In this document: positions 23,019 to 31,994 of the stretch, one piece after another
Layout: every line of letters begins with the position of its first letter
Numbering within the stretch: the first letter of the stretch is position 1
Origin: Cyanobacteria bacterium UBA2566
Lineage (GTDB): Bacteria > Cyanobacteriota > Cyanobacteriia > Cyanobacteriales > Desertifilaceae
Length of the DNA stretch: 64,000 nt
Assembly: GCA_002340255.1 (NCBI GenBank)
Contig: DDLS01000174.1
Coordinates: 1-64,000 of the forward strand
Reading direction: 5' to 3'
Program-made: the position numbers and the translations under genes
The notes under the pieces: generated by a model
Told to the model about the DNA's origin: nothing
Databases searched by the model: none
The model's input: only the letters and a program-made list of their open reading frames with translations

Positions 23019-26000
23019 TTAAGAACATTGTTCAAATCTGAAGTGAAAACCTGTTCCATTATTATTCTGCACTTCAAGATCGGCATCTAACTGATCGGCT
23101 AGAATAGACACTAAACGCATTCCAAGGGAAGGGGATTGTTGCCCACTCACCCCAGAGGATAGTCCTATCCCATTATCAATGATCTTTAAATCCAGTTGTC
23201 CATGGTTAATTTCACGGAATTTAATCCACACGGTTCCCTCTCGATCGCCTGGAAAGGCATGTTTTAAGGCATTGGTGACTAATTCATTGATGATTAAACC
23301 GGTTGGAATGGCGGTTTCTATAGTTAGTTCTACGGGATCGGCTTCAATTTCTAAGTTAATCTGATTTGATTGCATCCGATAGGAGGCGGAAATACTGAGA
23401 ACCAAACTATGGATGTATTCAGCAAAATCAATGCGAGAGATACTCTTCGAGCAATAGAGCTTCTCATGAATTAAAGCCATGGTTTTGAGGCGTTTTTGGC
23501 TATCGAGTAATAAATCATTCAGACCTGGATCGCTGACTTGCCGAGATTGCATGTCGAGTAAACTATAGATGATATTAAGATTATTTTTGACTCGGTGGTG
23601 GATTTCCCGGAGCAAAACTTCTTTTTCCGCTAAGGACGCTTTGAGTTGTGCTTCAGCTTGTTTGCGATCGCTCACATCAAAGATGGCACCATCGAGATAA
23701 ACTAGCTCCTCTTGCTCATTCCACACTCCTTTACCCTTCTCATAAACCCAATGAATCGTACCATCACGGGCTATCATTCGATACTCTAGCTCAAAGGGAG
23801 CGTGTTGGGCTAGAGCTAACTTAACCTGCTCTTGTACCCAAGGTAAATCTTCAGGATGGAGCAAGATAGCTAATCCCGGTACCATCCGAGACATCATGTC
23901 ATCCGCGCTATAACTGATGATATCTTCAATGGCATCATTGATAAATTCTACTGTCCAATCTTGATTGGGTAAACAGCGATAAATAATTCCTGGAATGTGA
24001 GAGACTAGGGTACGGTAGCGCATTTCGTTGTCTTTCAGGGCTAATTCCACCTGTTTCCGAGCCGTAATATCTTGAATAAGTCCAAAGAGTTTAATTACTT
24101 CTGCGCGATCGTTAAAAATAGGTTGTCCTTGGGCCCAAACCGTACGAACGTCACCCGAAGACCGAAGAATGCGTAACTCGAAATCGTATTCTATTCCCTC
24201 AGAAATTGCCTGTTGAATGACCTGTTGAAATTGGGCCCGATCGTGAGGGTGATATTGTTGAATATGTTGAGAATAGGTTGGAGGTCTCTCCATAGTGGGA
24301 TCTTGGCCAAAAATGCGGAACACTTCATCCGACCAAAAAATTTCTTGGGTGAGCAGATCAAACTCCCAACTCCCTAACCCAGCCGCCTTCTGGGATGCAG
24401 CCAGCAGTTGTTGACTTTTCTCTAGAGCCGCTTCTGCTTTTTGGCGATCGCGCAAATCTCGGGCGATCGCACAGCTATACTCTAATCCTTGATACTGAAA
24501 AAAATTGAAATTAATTTCTACAGGAATCTCTACACCAGATTGGCTCTGATAGACGGAATCAACACGCATAAATCCGGAGGATTTTACCTGAGTCCAAAAC
24601 TCCGTCCAAGGAGACGTGCGGCAAGAAAGATAAATTTCCCCGATATTCATCCGTAATAATTGATCGCGGCGGTAATCTAAAGTTTGACAGGCGCGATCGT
24701 TGACATAAATGAGTTGACCGTGAGCATCAATAAGCAAGACAGAATCCATCACCCGATTAAGGGTAAATTGAATTAACTTTAGGGTTTCATCGGCCTGTTT
24801 TCGCTCAGTGATATTTTCAACAATGAGAATTCCATAGGTAGGACTGACCTGGGACGGTTGTATCAACGAGTCAGAGGTGGAAATGACTGAAGCAATGACT
24901 TTGACCCACAAAAATTCCTGACTCTGATGAATACAACGTTGCTTGACCTGAAAAGACGGAATTTCACCCTTCATCAACCGGTTGAGGAGAGTCTGAGTTA
25001 AGTCTCGATCGTTAGGATGGAGTAAATCGACTAAGTTGACGGATTGCAACTCTAAGACAGAATAGCCTAACATCCGGCACAAGGATAGATTAACTCGTTC
25101 TAAGCCATACTCAGGATTGAGAATGGCAATTCCTAGGGGAGAGTCTTCAAAGATATGACGAAATCGCACTTCACTTTGGCGTAGGGCGTTTTCAATCTGA
25201 TGGCGTTCTCGAATTTCCGCTTGAAGTTGAGAGTTAATGTCTTGCAGTTCTTGGGTGCGCTGCTCAATCGATAATTCCATTTGTTCATGGAGATGTTCTA
25301 AGGTGAGTTCTACCTGTTTTCGCTTTAAGGTACAAGTCAGTAATTCACTGGCCCATTTGAGGTGTTTAATGCAATCTTTTTCCCAGATTTTAGGCTGCCG
25401 AATGGTGGAAAATCCTAGATATCCTATTAATTTATCGCTATCGATCAGGGGAAGTAGTAGTAAAGATTGAGCTTGGATCGCGGAGGCGATCGCGTGTTCG
25501 GCTTTGGCTTCTGGCGGAAAATCCTGTAAAGAATGGATAGGAATGGCTTGGTGTTCGTTCAGGTGTTTCATCCACCAAGGGGTAAATTCTACGGGAATTT
25601 GATGCCAGAGGGGGGGTAAGGGACTAATCTGAGGATCGTACCACTGATACCGGAGTTGGGCTATCTGGCGATCGTCCCCCAATTGAAACAGATAGGCGAG
25701 ATCGCACTGGTAATGTTGAGCTAAACGACCAATAGCAGTTTCTATTTCCCGATCGAGTTCTCGGAAGTCTAACCACATAAACTGGGTACACATGCTACTG
25801 ATTAAATGCTCAAACTCCATACGTTCTCTGAGCTTAAGTGCTTGTTCTTTACTGGGAATATTGGCACTTTCTTGGCCTAAGACTGGCCCAGCAACCAGAT
25901 GGTTTACACTTTTCTTTAGGTTGTAAAGACTTAAATTGTGGCTTTGAAATGTTGCGGCTTGTTCGAGTAAGGGCGGCCAATGTTCGGGGTTGAGATCCTG

Positions 26001-26177
26001 TTGTAAAAACTGGGATAAACTGTGATGATGCCACTGAAATAGGGTGGATAGGGGAATTTGGGCGGCGATCGCCTCCTGTATCCAGTCTCCAATTTCAGGA
26101 GATAATCGCCCCTCTTGTAGATACTCCTGAAGGAAGATGGTATAACCCTCTATCCAATCGTGTTGTGACCTCGACAT
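23019..26177 (-). CDS. Multi-PAS/GAF sensor histidine kinase (HisKA_2 type)
   Basis: The 1052-residue soluble kinase has several sensory modules. Residues 1-95 form a helical N-terminal domain of uncertain family, possibly RsbR/RsbU-N like. A GAF-like domain spans about 125-290, a coiled coil 290-335 and four PAS domains about 337-455, 470-590, 600-715 and 720-845 (one starts RFRHIFEDSPLGIAI, another GSWEFDLLTQEIFWSDEVF). The kinase core carries the phospho-histidine in LREIHHRVKNNLNIIYSLLDMQ and an ATPase domain (NELVTNALKHAF, DNGIGLSSG). It probably senses small ligands or redox and light signals, and passes phosphate to the hybrid protein encoded 15 bases downstream. Confidence 0.9.
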   Translation of the reverse strand: MSRSQHDWIEGYTIFLQEYLQEGRLSPEIGDWIQEAIAAQIPLSTLFQWHHHSLSQFLQQDLNPEHWPPLLEQAATFQSHNLSLYNLKKSVNHLVAGPVLGQESANIPSKEQALKLRERMEFEHLISSMCTQFMWLDFRELDREIETAIGRLAQHYQCDLAYLFQLGDDRQIAQLRYQWYDPQISPLPPLWHQIPVEFTPWWMKHLNEHQAIPIHSLQDFPPEAKAEHAIASAIQAQSLLLLPLIDSDKLIGYLGFSTIRQPKIWEKDCIKHLKWASELLTCTLKRKQVELTLEHLHEQMELSIEQRTQELQDINSQLQAEIRERHQIENALRQSEVRFRHIFEDSPLGIAILNPEYGLERVNLSLCRMLGYSVLELQSVNLVDLLHPNDRDLTQTLLNRLMKGEIPSFQVKQRCIHQSQEFLWVKVIASVISTSDSLIQPSQVSPTYGILIVENITERKQADETLKLIQFTLNRVMDSVLLIDAHGQLIYVNDRACQTLDYRRDQLLRMNIGEIYLSCRTSPWTEFWTQVKSSGFMRVDSVYQSQSGVEIPVEINFNFFQYQGLEYSCAIARDLRDRQKAEAALEKSQQLLAASQKAAGLGSWEFDLLTQEIFWSDEVFRIFGQDPTMERPPTYSQHIQQYHPHDRAQFQQVIQQAISEGIEYDFELRILRSSGDVRTVWAQGQPIFNDRAEVIKLFGLIQDITARKQVELALKDNEMRYRTLVSHIPGIIYRCLPNQDWTVEFINDAIEDIISYSADDMMSRMVPGLAILLHPEDLPWVQEQVKLALAQHAPFELEYRMIARDGTIHWVYEKGKGVWNEQEELVYLDGAIFDVSDRKQAEAQLKASLAEKEVLLREIHHRVKNNLNIIYSLLDMQSRQVSDPGLNDLLLDSQKRLKTMALIHEKLYCSKSISRIDFAEYIHSLVLSISASYRMQSNQINLEIEADPVELTIETAIPTGLIINELVTNALKHAFPGDREGTVWIKFREINHGQLDLKIIDNGIGLSSGVSGQQSPSLGMRLVSILADQLDADLEVQNNNGTGFHFRFEQCS

Positions 26178-26270
26178 TCTTGATTGACTATCTCAAGCCC
26201 CATTGATGGGTTATGCTCCCGTTGATCCCATTGTTATTGTGCTATAAAAGTGCAAATTTTGGTGTAAGGA

Positions 26271-27968
26271 CTAAAACCCTAAATCGCTCATTGCTGCTTC
26301 TTCTGCGGCAAAAATATCTTCATCGGGGATATCTTCCCAAGCGGTTTCACCGACTTCGGTATAGAATTGTTGATCGTAGGGACGAGTTTGGACGACCACC
26401 GGCATGGGAACAGCATGACCTAGAATTAGAGCCTGCTGCTTAGAATCGAGTTTCGAGAGAACCGATCGCAAGTTTCCGGCTCCAGAAACACCGGTAAAAA
26501 TAGCTTCAATATCTTTATCATCATTCAATAAAGCGGTTACACGGGTTCCCATTTGGGACATCACTTCCTTATCGATTCCAGAGGGACGTTGATCGACGAC
26601 GAGGAGGGTAACGAAGTATTTGCGCATTTCTCTGGCGATCGTGCCAAAAATGGTTTGGCTACTGATGCTCGGATCGAGGAACCGGTGAGCTTCTTCAATG
26701 GTGATCACGAGGGGCAGGGGGCGATCGCTCGATTTCTTCGTCTGTAAAAAATGTTCGGCTTTCTTCACATAGGATTGGTGAATTCGGCGGGTAATCATAT
26801 TCGTCGCTAACATATAGGAGAGTAAATTCGCTTGGGAACCAAATTCAATCACCACATGCTTACCCGCAGCTAACGTATCTAGAATTTGCCCAAACGGATT
26901 TTGGCGACTGGCTCCCCTTAAATATTTGAGTTGGGTGAGGCGATTGAGTTTCCGTTGCAGCGCCGTAACCGAGGACTTGCTCCCATTATTATCAAGACAA
27001 AAGTCTTGGATCTGTTCATTACTCATGTTCAAAAGCTGTAAGATCCAATTGCGTCCCAATTGAGTTTTGAGCAAGAGGGCACTATCTAAACTCGCTTCAG
27101 ATAGGTTTAATTCCTGTTGCACTAAAGCCAGATCTTCAACTTCAATTTGCTCAAAACTTAAATATAATTCTTGGGCATCTCGAATGCCTCTGCGTTTGGC
27201 TGATTCTGGATCGAGGGTATACACCTGCACTTGGGACGGAAACAGTTGTCTTAAGCCTTTCGCGGTATTAACTGTTTTGCCTTCACAAACGGCTTCCCAA
27301 CCATATTCAGAATGCATATCAAAGATTAAGTTAACTCCAACTCGCTGTTTAATAATGCCAGACAGTAATAAACGAGCCAAAAAGGATTTCCCAGTTCCTG
27401 ATTTACCAAAAATACCGTTACTTCTCTCTACAAATCGGTCTAAGTCAATGCAAATTGGAACCTCCATATCTACCGGTTGACCAATAGAAAAATTATGACG
27501 CTGGGGGTCATCTTCCCAACCAAATACTGTGCGGAAGTCTAGTTCTTGCGCTTCATACACTTGGCTAAAGTGACTGGGAATGGTTTTAACCGGTTTGAGC
27601 GTAAAATCAACAGAAGTTTGGGCAGAAAATGAGGCTAAATTGGATTGAGAATCAGAACGCGATGGAGCAATGGTCTGTTCTTCTGGGGTAATCATCAGCA
27701 TGGGAGTAACTTCTAGGGTTCCGTAGGTACTACTGCCAGCTAACACTTCTTGCAAAAAGAAGTTATTCGGATCGGGGGGATTGGCTAAGATGCGCGGACT
27801 TGCCGTTCCCAAGGTTACATCAGTCAAGAGACAGAAAAACCGCGATCGCCTCCCCTGAATCACCAAAAACTTGCCCACCCGCATTTCTTCAACCGATACA
27901 TCGGGATGCAAGCGCACTTCTAATCCTTTAGAAAGGGAACCTTGAACAACAGAACCGAGAGGAGTCAT
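26271..27968 (-). CDS. HerA-like ATPase (DUF87 type)
   Basis: From MTPLGSVVQ, the protein (565 residues) has an N-terminal beta-rich HAS-barrel-like region (KFLVIQGRRSRFFCLLTDVTLGT). Its RecA-like core has Walker A in GIFGKSGTGKSFLARLLL, Walker B in LPLVITIEEAHRFLDP and a distal QMGTRVTALLNDD-type sensor region, as in HerA/FtsK-like DNA translocases. HerA usually works with the nuclease NurA in end processing, or in defence systems; no NurA-like gene is adjacent. A TTG start two codons upstream is possible. A palindrome copy lies ten bases before the ATG. Confidence 0.82.
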   Translation of the reverse strand: MTPLGSVVQGSLSKGLEVRLHPDVSVEEMRVGKFLVIQGRRSRFFCLLTDVTLGTASPRILANPPDPNNFFLQEVLAGSSTYGTLEVTPMLMITPEEQTIAPSRSDSQSNLASFSAQTSVDFTLKPVKTIPSHFSQVYEAQELDFRTVFGWEDDPQRHNFSIGQPVDMEVPICIDLDRFVERSNGIFGKSGTGKSFLARLLLSGIIKQRVGVNLIFDMHSEYGWEAVCEGKTVNTAKGLRQLFPSQVQVYTLDPESAKRRGIRDAQELYLSFEQIEVEDLALVQQELNLSEASLDSALLLKTQLGRNWILQLLNMSNEQIQDFCLDNNGSKSSVTALQRKLNRLTQLKYLRGASRQNPFGQILDTLAAGKHVVIEFGSQANLLSYMLATNMITRRIHQSYVKKAEHFLQTKKSSDRPLPLVITIEEAHRFLDPSISSQTIFGTIAREMRKYFVTLLVVDQRPSGIDKEVMSQMGTRVTALLNDDKDIEAIFTGVSGAGNLRSVLSKLDSKQQALILGHAVPMPVVVQTRPYDQQFYTEVGETAWEDIPDEDIFAAEEAAMSDLGF

Positions 27969-27977
27969 GAGCAATTA

Positions 27978-27992
27978 CAGCGCTTTGTGCTG
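27978..27992. repeat. Palindrome copy 4 (before HerA-like gene)
   Basis: CAGCGCTTTGTGCTG with one mismatch, ten bases before the ATG of the HerA-like gene on the opposite strand. Confidence 0.65.
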
Positions 27993-28090
27993 TGATGGGG
28001 GATCGGCGGAGCAAACCACAGACTCGATGGAGCTTTAAAAATTAGGATCTATTGAAGGATGTCTGGGAGATTACTCGTTTTTGATTCAAG

Positions 28091-28250
28091 TTTCATTTCA
28101 CCAAATTAGATTGACATACTCCCCACGCCTAAAGGCGTGGGGATTCTCCGGTCAAACAGCAATAGCAGTCTGGGACTGTCTGACATCGCCTAACGAATCA
28201 GTTGATGCCCCAACTGATTTTATATTTCTAGCCGCATTTAAATCTCTATC
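28091..28250 (-). ncRNA. Predicted omega (reRNA) of the TnpB element
   Basis: In IS200/605 elements the guide RNA overlaps the 3' end of tnpB and runs through the right-end hairpin into flanking DNA. By analogy the scaffold covers the end of tnpB and the 28121-28142 hairpin. The guide would be the flanking bases 28091-28110 read on the minus strand (TCTAATTTGGTGAAATGAAA). The 5' boundary is a guess. Confidence 0.45.
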
Positions 28251-29344
28251 ATGCTCTGTTGAACATGAAGGACAAGACCATTGACGCTCTTTTAACTTCA
28301 GTTCATTGAGTACATGGCCACATTCAGAGCAAGTCTTAGAACTGGGAAACCATCGATCGATATAAACCACACGCTTAGATTTTTTGGCAGCTACACATTC
28401 AAGAAGGGAAAGGAATTCAGTCAAGGCTAAATCATTAATCTTTCTACCCCAAAGTCGTTGCATTCCTTTCAAGTTGAGGGTCTCAAAGTACAAAACATCA
28501 AAGCGATCTGTTAATTCATGAGCTAATTTCCAGTGCCAATCACGCCTACGATTAACAATGGCTTCATGTTTGCGAGCCAGATTGAGCCTTGCCTTGTGCC
28601 AATTCTTAGAGCCTTTTTTCTGGCTCGATAAAGCTCTAGACGCTTCACGAACCTCCTGGATGGACTGCTTCAGGAACAAAGGAGATTTAATCTTGAATCC
28701 TTCTGAGCAAGTGAGGAAATCTTTCAAGCCAAAATCAAACCCTGCTGTTTTACCAGACTTAGGAGTGATAAGTTTTTCTGAGCTATCGACTACAACAGTT
28801 ATAAACAGTTCACCTAATGGTGTCCGCTTTACTGTTAGAGTCTTAATCTTGCCTTCTATTTCCCGGCTCTGCCAAAACTGATAGACTTTAGAGCCTATTT
28901 TTACCCGGTTGCCACCTAGGAATTTATAACCTGCCTGTTTTAAGGTGAAGGACTTGTATTTTTTAACCTTCTTAAAACCCGGCGGTCTAAAACCTTTCCC
29001 CTGATGTTTGAAGAATAGCTTATAAGCTTTATCTATGCGCTGGCAAATGTCTTGAACCGCCTGAGAGCCAACTAACTGCCAAAAACGATTACACTTTCTT
29101 AACTTAGCAATATGCTTTTGCAGTTGGGCACAGTTTAAGTATTTACCCCACAAGCGGTAGTAGCGCTTATGAAGTGCTACGCAATGATTATAGATGACCC
29201 CAGCCCCATTGATTTGTCGCTTCAGGTATCTATTTCGTTTATGTTGGTATAGCTTAAACTTTAGGGTTCTCATGATAGGATTATAACACCAGAGTGCCGA
29301 AAAAGCCGCCCTGGAAGGGCGGGGCTTTAAACCCAATTTTTCTG
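28111..29344 (-). mobile_element. IS200/IS605-type element carrying only tnpB
   Basis: The probable right end is the 10-bp-stem hairpin CCCCACGCCT/AGGCGTGGGG (28121-28142), followed on the minus strand by AGTATGTCAA. The probable left end is the hairpin CCGCCCT/AGGGCGG (29306-29322), preceded on the minus strand by TTAC (29345-29348). TTAC and TCAA match the known left and right cleavage signals of IS608-like elements. No tnpA is present, so movement would need a transposase supplied elsewhere. The element sits only 50 bases upstream of pdxJ. Confidence 0.7.
28152..29273 (-). CDS. tnpB: TnpB RNA-guided endonuclease
   Basis: From MRTLKFKLYQHKRNRY, about 373 residues form a complete TnpB. It has the N-terminal OrfB HTH region (GAGVIYNHCVALHKRYYRLWGK), a RuvC core with D in TAGFDFGLKDF, E in YFETLNLKGM and D in HDRDLNAARNI, and a zinc finger with CSECGH and CPSC. 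All three acidic residues are present, so it should be active with its omega RNA. A start at 29369 would lie outside the element, and TATAAT sits 7 bases before the chosen ATG, suggesting an almost leaderless message. Confidence 0.9.
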   Translation of the reverse strand: MRTLKFKLYQHKRNRYLKRQINGAGVIYNHCVALHKRYYRLWGKYLNCAQLQKHIAKLRKCNRFWQLVGSQAVQDICQRIDKAYKLFFKHQGKGFRPPGFKKVKKYKSFTLKQAGYKFLGGNRVKIGSKVYQFWQSREIEGKIKTLTVKRTPLGELFITVVVDSSEKLITPKSGKTAGFDFGLKDFLTCSEGFKIKSPLFLKQSIQEVREASRALSSQKKGSKNWHKARLNLARKHEAIVNRRRDWHWKLAHELTDRFDVLYFETLNLKGMQRLWGRKINDLALTEFLSLLECVAAKKSKRVVYIDRWFPSSKTCSECGHVLNELKLKERQWSCPSCSTEHDRDLNAARNIKSVGASTDSLGDVRQSQTAIAV

Positions 29345-29395
29345 GTAAAATAATCCATAGAAAACCCATGAGATTAACCCATAGGAGATAGATCT

Positions 29396-30121
29396 TTGCC
29401 CACCCTAGGTGTAAATATCGATCATATTGCTACTATCCGCCAGGCTCGCAAAACCGTAGAACCCAATCCGGTTGCAGCAGCAGTACTCGCAGAACTTGGT
29501 GGAGCAGATGGGATTACGGTGCATCTTCGGGAAGACCGTCGCCACATTCAAGACCGAGATGTACAATTATTGCGCCAGACGGTGCGGACTCATCTGAACT
29601 TAGAAATGGCGGCTACGGAGGAAATGGTGGCGATCGCCTTAGAAATCCAACCTGACTATATCACGCTGGTTCCGGAACGTCGAGAAGAAGTGACCACAGA
29701 AGGCGGTTTAGACGTTATCGCTGGAGGAAAGCGTCTTGCCGATGTGGTACAAACCTTGCAAAATGCGGGCATACCGGTGAGCCTCTTCATTGATCCGAAC
29801 CTTGACCAGATCAAAGCCTCAGCGGACATCAAAGCCAAATTTATTGAACTCCATACCGGAACCTACGCCGAAGCGCACCAAGAGCATGAACAACAAGAAC
29901 AACTGGATTTGCTCACCCAAAGCTGTGATAGAGCTTGTACCCTAGGATTACGAGTAAACGCTGGCCATGGTCTCACTTATTGGAACGTTTACCCCGTTGC
30001 CTGTATTCCTGGCATGGAAGAACTCAACATCGGCCATACTATTATCAGCCGGGCTGTCCTAGTCGGCCTAGAACGAGCGGTTCGAGAGATGAAACACGCT
30101 ATCCTCGGCACCACACCTTAG
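29396..30121 (+). CDS. pdxJ: Pyridoxine 5'-phosphate synthase
   Basis: The 241-residue protein matches PdxJ throughout: [76 protein letters not shown] and [21 protein letters not shown]. It condenses 1-deoxyxylulose 5-phosphate with 3-amino-2-oxopropyl phosphate in the DXP-dependent vitamin B6 route. The start is TTG at 29396, supported by ATAGGAGATAG just upstream. The TnpB element lies about 50 bases before it and may have displaced the original promoter. Confidence 0.94.
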   Translation: MPTLGVNIDHIATIRQARKTVEPNPVAAAVLAELGGADGITVHLREDRRHIQDRDVQLLRQTVRTHLNLEMAATEEMVAIALEIQPDYITLVPERREEVTTEGGLDVIAGGKRLADVVQTLQNAGIPVSLFIDPNLDQIKASADIKAKFIELHTGTYAEAHQEHEQQEQLDLLTQSCDRACTLGLRVNAGHGLTYWNVYPVACIPGMEELNIGHTIISRAVLVGLERAVREMKHAILGTTP

Positions 30122-30233
30122 GAATGGGGGGCAAGGACACGGAAATTACTGCCCATGGCCCATTACCCATTGCCTTTTCCCAATAACCATTTACCGGTAA
30201 AATAACACTCTGTGTTCATCCAAACCAAACCCT

Positions 30234-30563
30234 ATGACCACTTATCACTACGTCCTCGCCAGCAAGAAATTCCTCATGGAAGACGAACCTCTCGAAGAAG
30301 TCTTTCGGGAAAGAACCCGTAACTACAAAGAGAAAGAAAAAGATATTGACTTTTGGTTAATTGCTCAACCGGCATTTCTGGAAGCACCTGAACTTGCAGG
30401 GGCTAAAGCCAAATGCCCCCAACCGGCAGCCGCGATTATCTCAACAGATCCTCAACTTATCACTTGGCTCAAACTTCGCTTAGAATATGTGCTGACGGGT
30501 GAATTTGAAGCCCCATCAGATGCTATTCCTGACCCCAAAGCTTCCCTTGTTGCCTCGTCTTAA
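30234..30563 (+). CDS. ycf54: Ycf54, Mg-protoporphyrin monomethylester cyclase accessory protein
   Basis: The 109-residue protein matches Ycf54 along its length (YHYVLASKKFLMEDEPLEEV, DFWLIAQPAFLEAPEL, PAAAIISTDPQLITWLKLRLEYVLTGEFEAPSD). Ycf54 binds the oxygen-dependent cyclase (AcsF/CycI) and is needed for normal formation of the fifth ring of chlorophyll. The gene is monocistronic here, with pdxJ 110 bases upstream. Confidence 0.93.
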   Translation: MTTYHYVLASKKFLMEDEPLEEVFRERTRNYKEKEKDIDFWLIAQPAFLEAPELAGAKAKCPQPAAAIISTDPQLITWLKLRLEYVLTGEFEAPSDAIPDPKASLVASS

Positions 30564-30665
30564 GTTTCCTAAGACGGATAACCTGTTCAGACTAAACGGG
30601 TTAGGCAGTAGGCAAAGATAGCTCAAGGGTAAGATTGCCCACTCAAAGACTCTATTCTACATCTT

Positions 30666-31322
30666 ATGCCTTTTTACCCTAACTCCTCTAGTCTGACTCA
30701 ATTTGTGAGTGCGATCGCCGGATTATCGACGTTTTTCCTCTCTTCTATTCCTGCCTGGAGTCAAACTAACCGCTTTTCCTGTCCTCCGCCAAACCCAGGG
30801 GAATATATGGTTTTCGTGCGCACACCCAACCCCTCTAGCCAACAACTGCTGCTGAACTATCTCTTACCCTCCAATCAAACGGCCCAAATCTGCCAATATA
30901 ATAACGAAATTGTTACCCAAATCCGCAACTTAGCCAACGCCCAGGTGAGTGAGCGTTGGAGCCAATATATTTACGAGAATACGGGCTTACCCGCTTTTAT
31001 GGTTGCACCCCCCCTAGGTCAAATTGGGACTCGTCCATTCAATCCCCCCGTCTTGCCAAGCAACCCCGGCTCGCCCCTCGGTTCGGGGTTTGCAGTATTA
31101 GTCAATGCCAACAATCGACAGGATGCTCCTCAGCAACTGCAAATCCTTCTGAACAAGGCGATTCCTTGGGTGAATTTCCAGGGTAATTCTTATTTACTGG
31201 CACTCCAGAGTAGCAATCAAGAAGAAGCTACGGCTACCTTAATGTCGTTAAGCGATCGCGGTTTTTTAGCTATTCTGGTTGATGCTCGCCAAGTGCAACA
31301 ACTTACCCCAAACCGGCGTTAA
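30666..31322 (+). CDS. Exported cyanobacterial protein, SPOR-like
   Basis: The 218-residue protein has a signal peptide (FVSAIAGLSTFFLSSIPAWSQ). The mature part has two similar alpha/beta halves: EYMVFVRTPNPSSQQLLLNYL and GFAVLVNANNRQDAPQQLQILL with LAILVDARQVQQL. Each recalls a SPOR-type peptidoglycan-binding fold, common in cyanobacterial envelope proteins. Function is not known. The gene ends inside the convergent Nudix gene (20-base overlap). Confidence 0.6.
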   Translation: MPFYPNSSSLTQFVSAIAGLSTFFLSSIPAWSQTNRFSCPPPNPGEYMVFVRTPNPSSQQLLLNYLLPSNQTAQICQYNNEIVTQIRNLANAQVSERWSQYIYENTGLPAFMVAPPLGQIGTRPFNPPVLPSNPGSPLGSGFAVLVNANNRQDAPQQLQILLNKAIPWVNFQGNSYLLALQSSNQEEATATLMSLSDRGFLAILVDARQVQQLTPNRR

Positions 31323-31737
31323 TTACACTCAGGACAATGCGTTGATGGGGGGTTCCCAAGGGGCGAACTTCATTGGCTTTGATTGAAAATGCCTCTCCTT
31401 CCCGCACTTGTTCAGGAGTCATTAACCCCATATCCCATCCTTCACCCAAAATTAATTTTTCCAGTGGCACGGTTAACGCACCATGATAAATATGGCGCAC
31501 AATCCCCGGATCTCTATCACAGCCGAACTTATCCAAGTGTGGGGGGCAATAGGCAATTTCTTCGAGTAATTCCCGTCGGATACCTTCATCTGGGGACTCA
31601 TCCCGCTCTAAATGACCGCCAAACAAGCCCCAAAATCCTGGATATAGGATGCCTGGGATGCGATCGCGCAATTGCATCAGATAACGATTTTCGCGATACA
31701 GAACCGCTAAAGCCACCTGAGTGGATTGTGTATCCAT
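31303..31737 (-). CDS. Nudix hydrolase
   Basis: The 144-residue protein has a complete Nudix box (GHLERDESPDEGIRRELLEEIAY), the metal-binding loop that hydrolyses nucleoside diphosphates linked to other groups. The substrate cannot be told from the sequence. FWGLFGG before the box and an otherwise short fold fit a single-domain house-cleaning enzyme. It overlaps the end of the convergent exported-protein gene. Confidence 0.88.
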   Translation of the reverse strand: MDTQSTQVALAVLYRENRYLMQLRDRIPGILYPGFWGLFGGHLERDESPDEGIRRELLEEIAYCPPHLDKFGCDRDPGIVRHIYHGALTVPLEKLILGEGWDMGLMTPEQVREGEAFSIKANEVRPLGTPHQRIVLSVINAGLG

Positions 31738-31994
31738 GATAAACTCCCAATTGTCCTGTTCTCTCTCAGTTTAGGTGGGGAATGGGAAGATGGGGACGCA
31801 AGCGAGAAGATAAGCAACCTTATCTTCAATGTTTTCTAAAACTTGAATTGTTTTTTAAAAAGTGTGTAATACTAAAGAGGTAGTGGGGAAAGAAGGTACA
31901 GTTTTGGCGAGTGATGTCGGAGGTAATACCGGTTTGGAAATCGATGTTGACGGGTGAGTTGAAGGCATGGGAAGTTATATTGAATTGAAGGAGT

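Noticed and set aside
26553..26747. Small frame MGHHFLIDSRG opposite the HerA-like gene
   Set aside because: Antisense to the Walker B region of the HerA-like ATPase; no independent support.
27067..27480. 137-codon frame opposite the HerA-like gene
   Set aside because: Antisense to a region with intact HerA motifs; no domain and no plausible start signal.
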